Assembly (NCBI GenBank): GCA_043803845.1
Contig: JAZDJT010000007.1
Coordinates: 1-5,433, forward strand
Reading direction: 5' to 3'
Length of the DNA: 5,433 bases
Origin: JAZDJT01 sp043803845
GTDB lineage: Bacteria; Patescibacteriota; Minisyncoccia; Minisyncoccales; GCA-002788555
Part shown: positions 4,687 through 5,433 of the stretch, piece after piece
Layout: every line of letters begins with the position of its first letter
Numbering within the stretch: position 1 is the first letter of the stretch
Position numbers and translations under genes: made by a program
Notes under the pieces: model-generated
Databases searched by the model: none
What the model saw: the letters and a program-made list of their open reading frames with translations, nothing else
Told to the model about the DNA's origin: nothing

Positions 4687-4699
4687 AATTCTATAACAA
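4677..4699. repeat. Perfect 8-bp inverted repeat in the smpB/yraN divergent promoter region
   Basis: TTGTTATA (4677-4684), seven bases, then TATAACAA (4692-4699) fill almost the whole 28-nt gap between two divergent start codons. The left arm contains the start of a perfect TATAAT (-10) for the plus strand. The right arm read on the minus strand gives GTTATAGA, whose TATAGA is a weaker -10 candidate for smpB. The symmetry may simply reflect two back-to-back -10 elements, or may be a regulator site that controls both genes. Confidence 0.45.
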
Positions 4700-4703
4700 A
4701 AAA

Positions 4704-5070
4704 ATGAAAAAGTCTTTAGGAAAAATTGGCGAGGATGTCGCCACAGAATATCTCAAAAAGAAAGGATATGAGATAATCGAGAGAAATTACAAAAAGCCAT
4801 GGGGGAGAAATTGATATCGTAGCTTCTAAAGATGGAGAGATTGTCTTTCTCGAAGTCAAGGCCTTAAAAGGTGTGGGACGGGATTACTTTTTGGCCGAAG
4901 AGAGCGTACGCTCTCAAAAGAAGAGAATTTTAATTAAAACCGCCAAGATTTATCTTTCCGAGAAAAAATATCCGCCAGAACAAGTTTGGCGGATTGATGT
5001 TGTTGGGATTAATTTCAACAGCGAGAAGAGTTGTCGCTTGCGACACATTAAAACCGCGGTTACTGAATGA
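4704..5070 (+). pseudogene. yraN: YraN/UPF0102-family nuclease-like gene with a +1 frameshift
   Basis: Two reading frames together give one YraN-family protein of about 121 residues. The first (ATG 4704 to TGA 4812-4814) encodes MKKSLGKIGEDVATEYLKKK, then GYEIIERNYKKPWG, which is the family N-terminus. The continuation lies in the next frame from GGA at 4804-4806: EIDIVASKDGEIVFLEVKA, with the aspartate and E-x-K of a PD-(D/E)XK nuclease fold, to RIDVVGINF and the stop at 5068-5070. The break is inside GGGGG (4801-4805); four Gs would restore GEID exactly. Because the cut falls just before the catalytic strand, the short upstream product cannot be active. Both halves keep good family similarity, so the damage is recent, a sequencing or assembly slip, or a translational frameshift. 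Function of the family is poorly known; a nucleic-acid enzyme is inferred. The last 11 bases overlap the convergent gene. Confidence 0.88.
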
Positions 5071-5433
5071 TTTTTGTCGCCTTGTTGCCTACCTTATCGG
5101 TGACTATGATTTTGAATTTATAATTTTCGCTTTCACCCAGGGATTCGATAGTAAACTTAAAAGAATATTCCGTCTTGTTGGCGCTCGTCGTCAATATGAT
5201 TCTTTCTGTCGGGTTAACTTCCCAGACTTCAACTTTCTTTACCCCCTGCGGAGCCACGATGCCTATAGAAAAAAGTATGTACTTCGATAAAGCATCTTTG
5301 TGCGGGGCTTCGAGTACCGATATCTGGGGCTGGTTTTCCGTGGTGTGGACATCGTCAGTATCTATGGGAGTGACGTATTGACCTCCGGCACCTTTTGCCC
5401 ATGCTCTAACGCCGGCTTCCCAATTTTTAAACA
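5060..5433 (-). CDS. Probable penicillin-binding protein, C-terminal fragment with Ig-like tail (5' end outside window)
   Basis: The frame is open from the window edge to TAA at 5062-5060, giving 123 C-terminal residues. It begins FKNWEAGVRAWAKGAGG and continues with YVTPIDTDDVHTTENQPQIS. A Trp-containing NWE..V..WA.G segment followed by a TP..DD.HT.ENQP linker is what I recall from the ends of class A penicillin-binding proteins (PBP1A/1C-like) of Patescibacteria. The rest (about 55-120) alternates beta-strand-like stretches (VKKVEVWEV, RIILTTS, YKFKIIVTDKVGN) and reads as one Ig-like or fibronectin-like domain, probably outside the cell. The catalytic domains would lie beyond the window edge, so the PBP call is inference from the tail; another exported Ig-domain protein is the alternative. 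A GTG at 5257 is internal. Its stop overlaps the end of the yraN-like gene by 11 bp. Confidence 0.55.
   Translation of the reverse strand, partial: FKNWEAGVRAWAKGAGGQYVTPIDTDDVHTTENQPQISVLEAPHKDALSKYILFSIGIVAPQGVKKVEVWEVNPTERIILTTSANKTEYSFKFTIESLGESENYKFKIIVTDKVGNKATKIIQ

Noticed and set aside
4812..4814. TGA in the yraN-like gene read as glycine (alternative code)
   Set aside because: Reading through TGA would stay in the wrong frame and not restore GEID; TGA also serves as a normal stop for the first gene in the window.
4873..5070. A separate small gene starting at GTG 4873
   Set aside because: It is the C-terminal half of the frameshifted YraN-family gene; family similarity continues upstream to the G5 run.
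1..5433. CRISPR arrays, insertion sequences, defence genes, ordinary tRNA or rRNA genes
   Set aside because: No direct repeat series, transposase frames, terminal inverted repeats, or further tRNA/rRNA signatures were seen on either strand; the only tRNA-like structure is that of tmRNA.

Overview
The window looks like a piece of a bacterial chromosome from the candidate phyla radiation (Patescibacteria, most likely Parcubacteria-like). It carries bacterial RecA, IF3, L20, L35, SmpB and tmRNA. It also carries a CarS-type (archaeal-style) CDP-lipid synthase where most bacteria have CdsA, and the proteins are short and lysine-rich. UGA is used as an ordinary stop, so the UGA=Gly code of Gracilibacteria/SR1 does not apply. 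The lineage is inferred from gene content and protein style, not from an rRNA.

Layout, left to right. (1) 1-935, plus strand: the C-terminal part of a CDP-alcohol phosphatidyltransferase, cut by the window edge, overlaps by 4 nt (ATGA) a CarS-like CDP-lipid synthase. This is a phospholipid head-group module. (2) 936-1011: an intergenic stretch with a near-consensus sigma70-type promoter (TTGACA-17-TAAAAT) and a 9-bp inverted repeat inside it. (3) 1012-2745, plus strand: recA, a Nudix hydrolase and a one-domain MGMT alkyltransferase, tightly packed. This reads as a genome-maintenance operon. (4) 2749-4675, minus strand: smpB, ssrA (tmRNA), infC, rpmI, rplT in transcription order, a compact translation and ribosome-rescue cluster. 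tmRNA begins one nucleotide after the smpB stop, and infC begins 18 nt after the tmRNA 3' end, apparently on an AUU codon. (5) 4676-4703: a 28-nt divergent promoter region holding a perfect 8-bp inverted repeat. (6) 4704-5070, plus strand: a YraN-family (UPF0102) nuclease-like gene broken by one extra G in a G5 run. (7) 5060-5433, minus strand: the C-terminal 123 residues of a probable penicillin-binding protein with an Ig-like tail, cut by the window edge.

The best points are in the rescue/translation cluster. The tmRNA is not a protein-coding region and is easily missed. Its tRNA-like ends, helix 2, four pseudoknots and tag frame (ANLSEVPALA, ending in Ala-Leu-Ala) can all be read by eye. 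The true infC start lies 26 codons upstream of the first conventional start codon. No fully novel system is visible; the genes belong to known families in an unusually compressed and linked arrangement.
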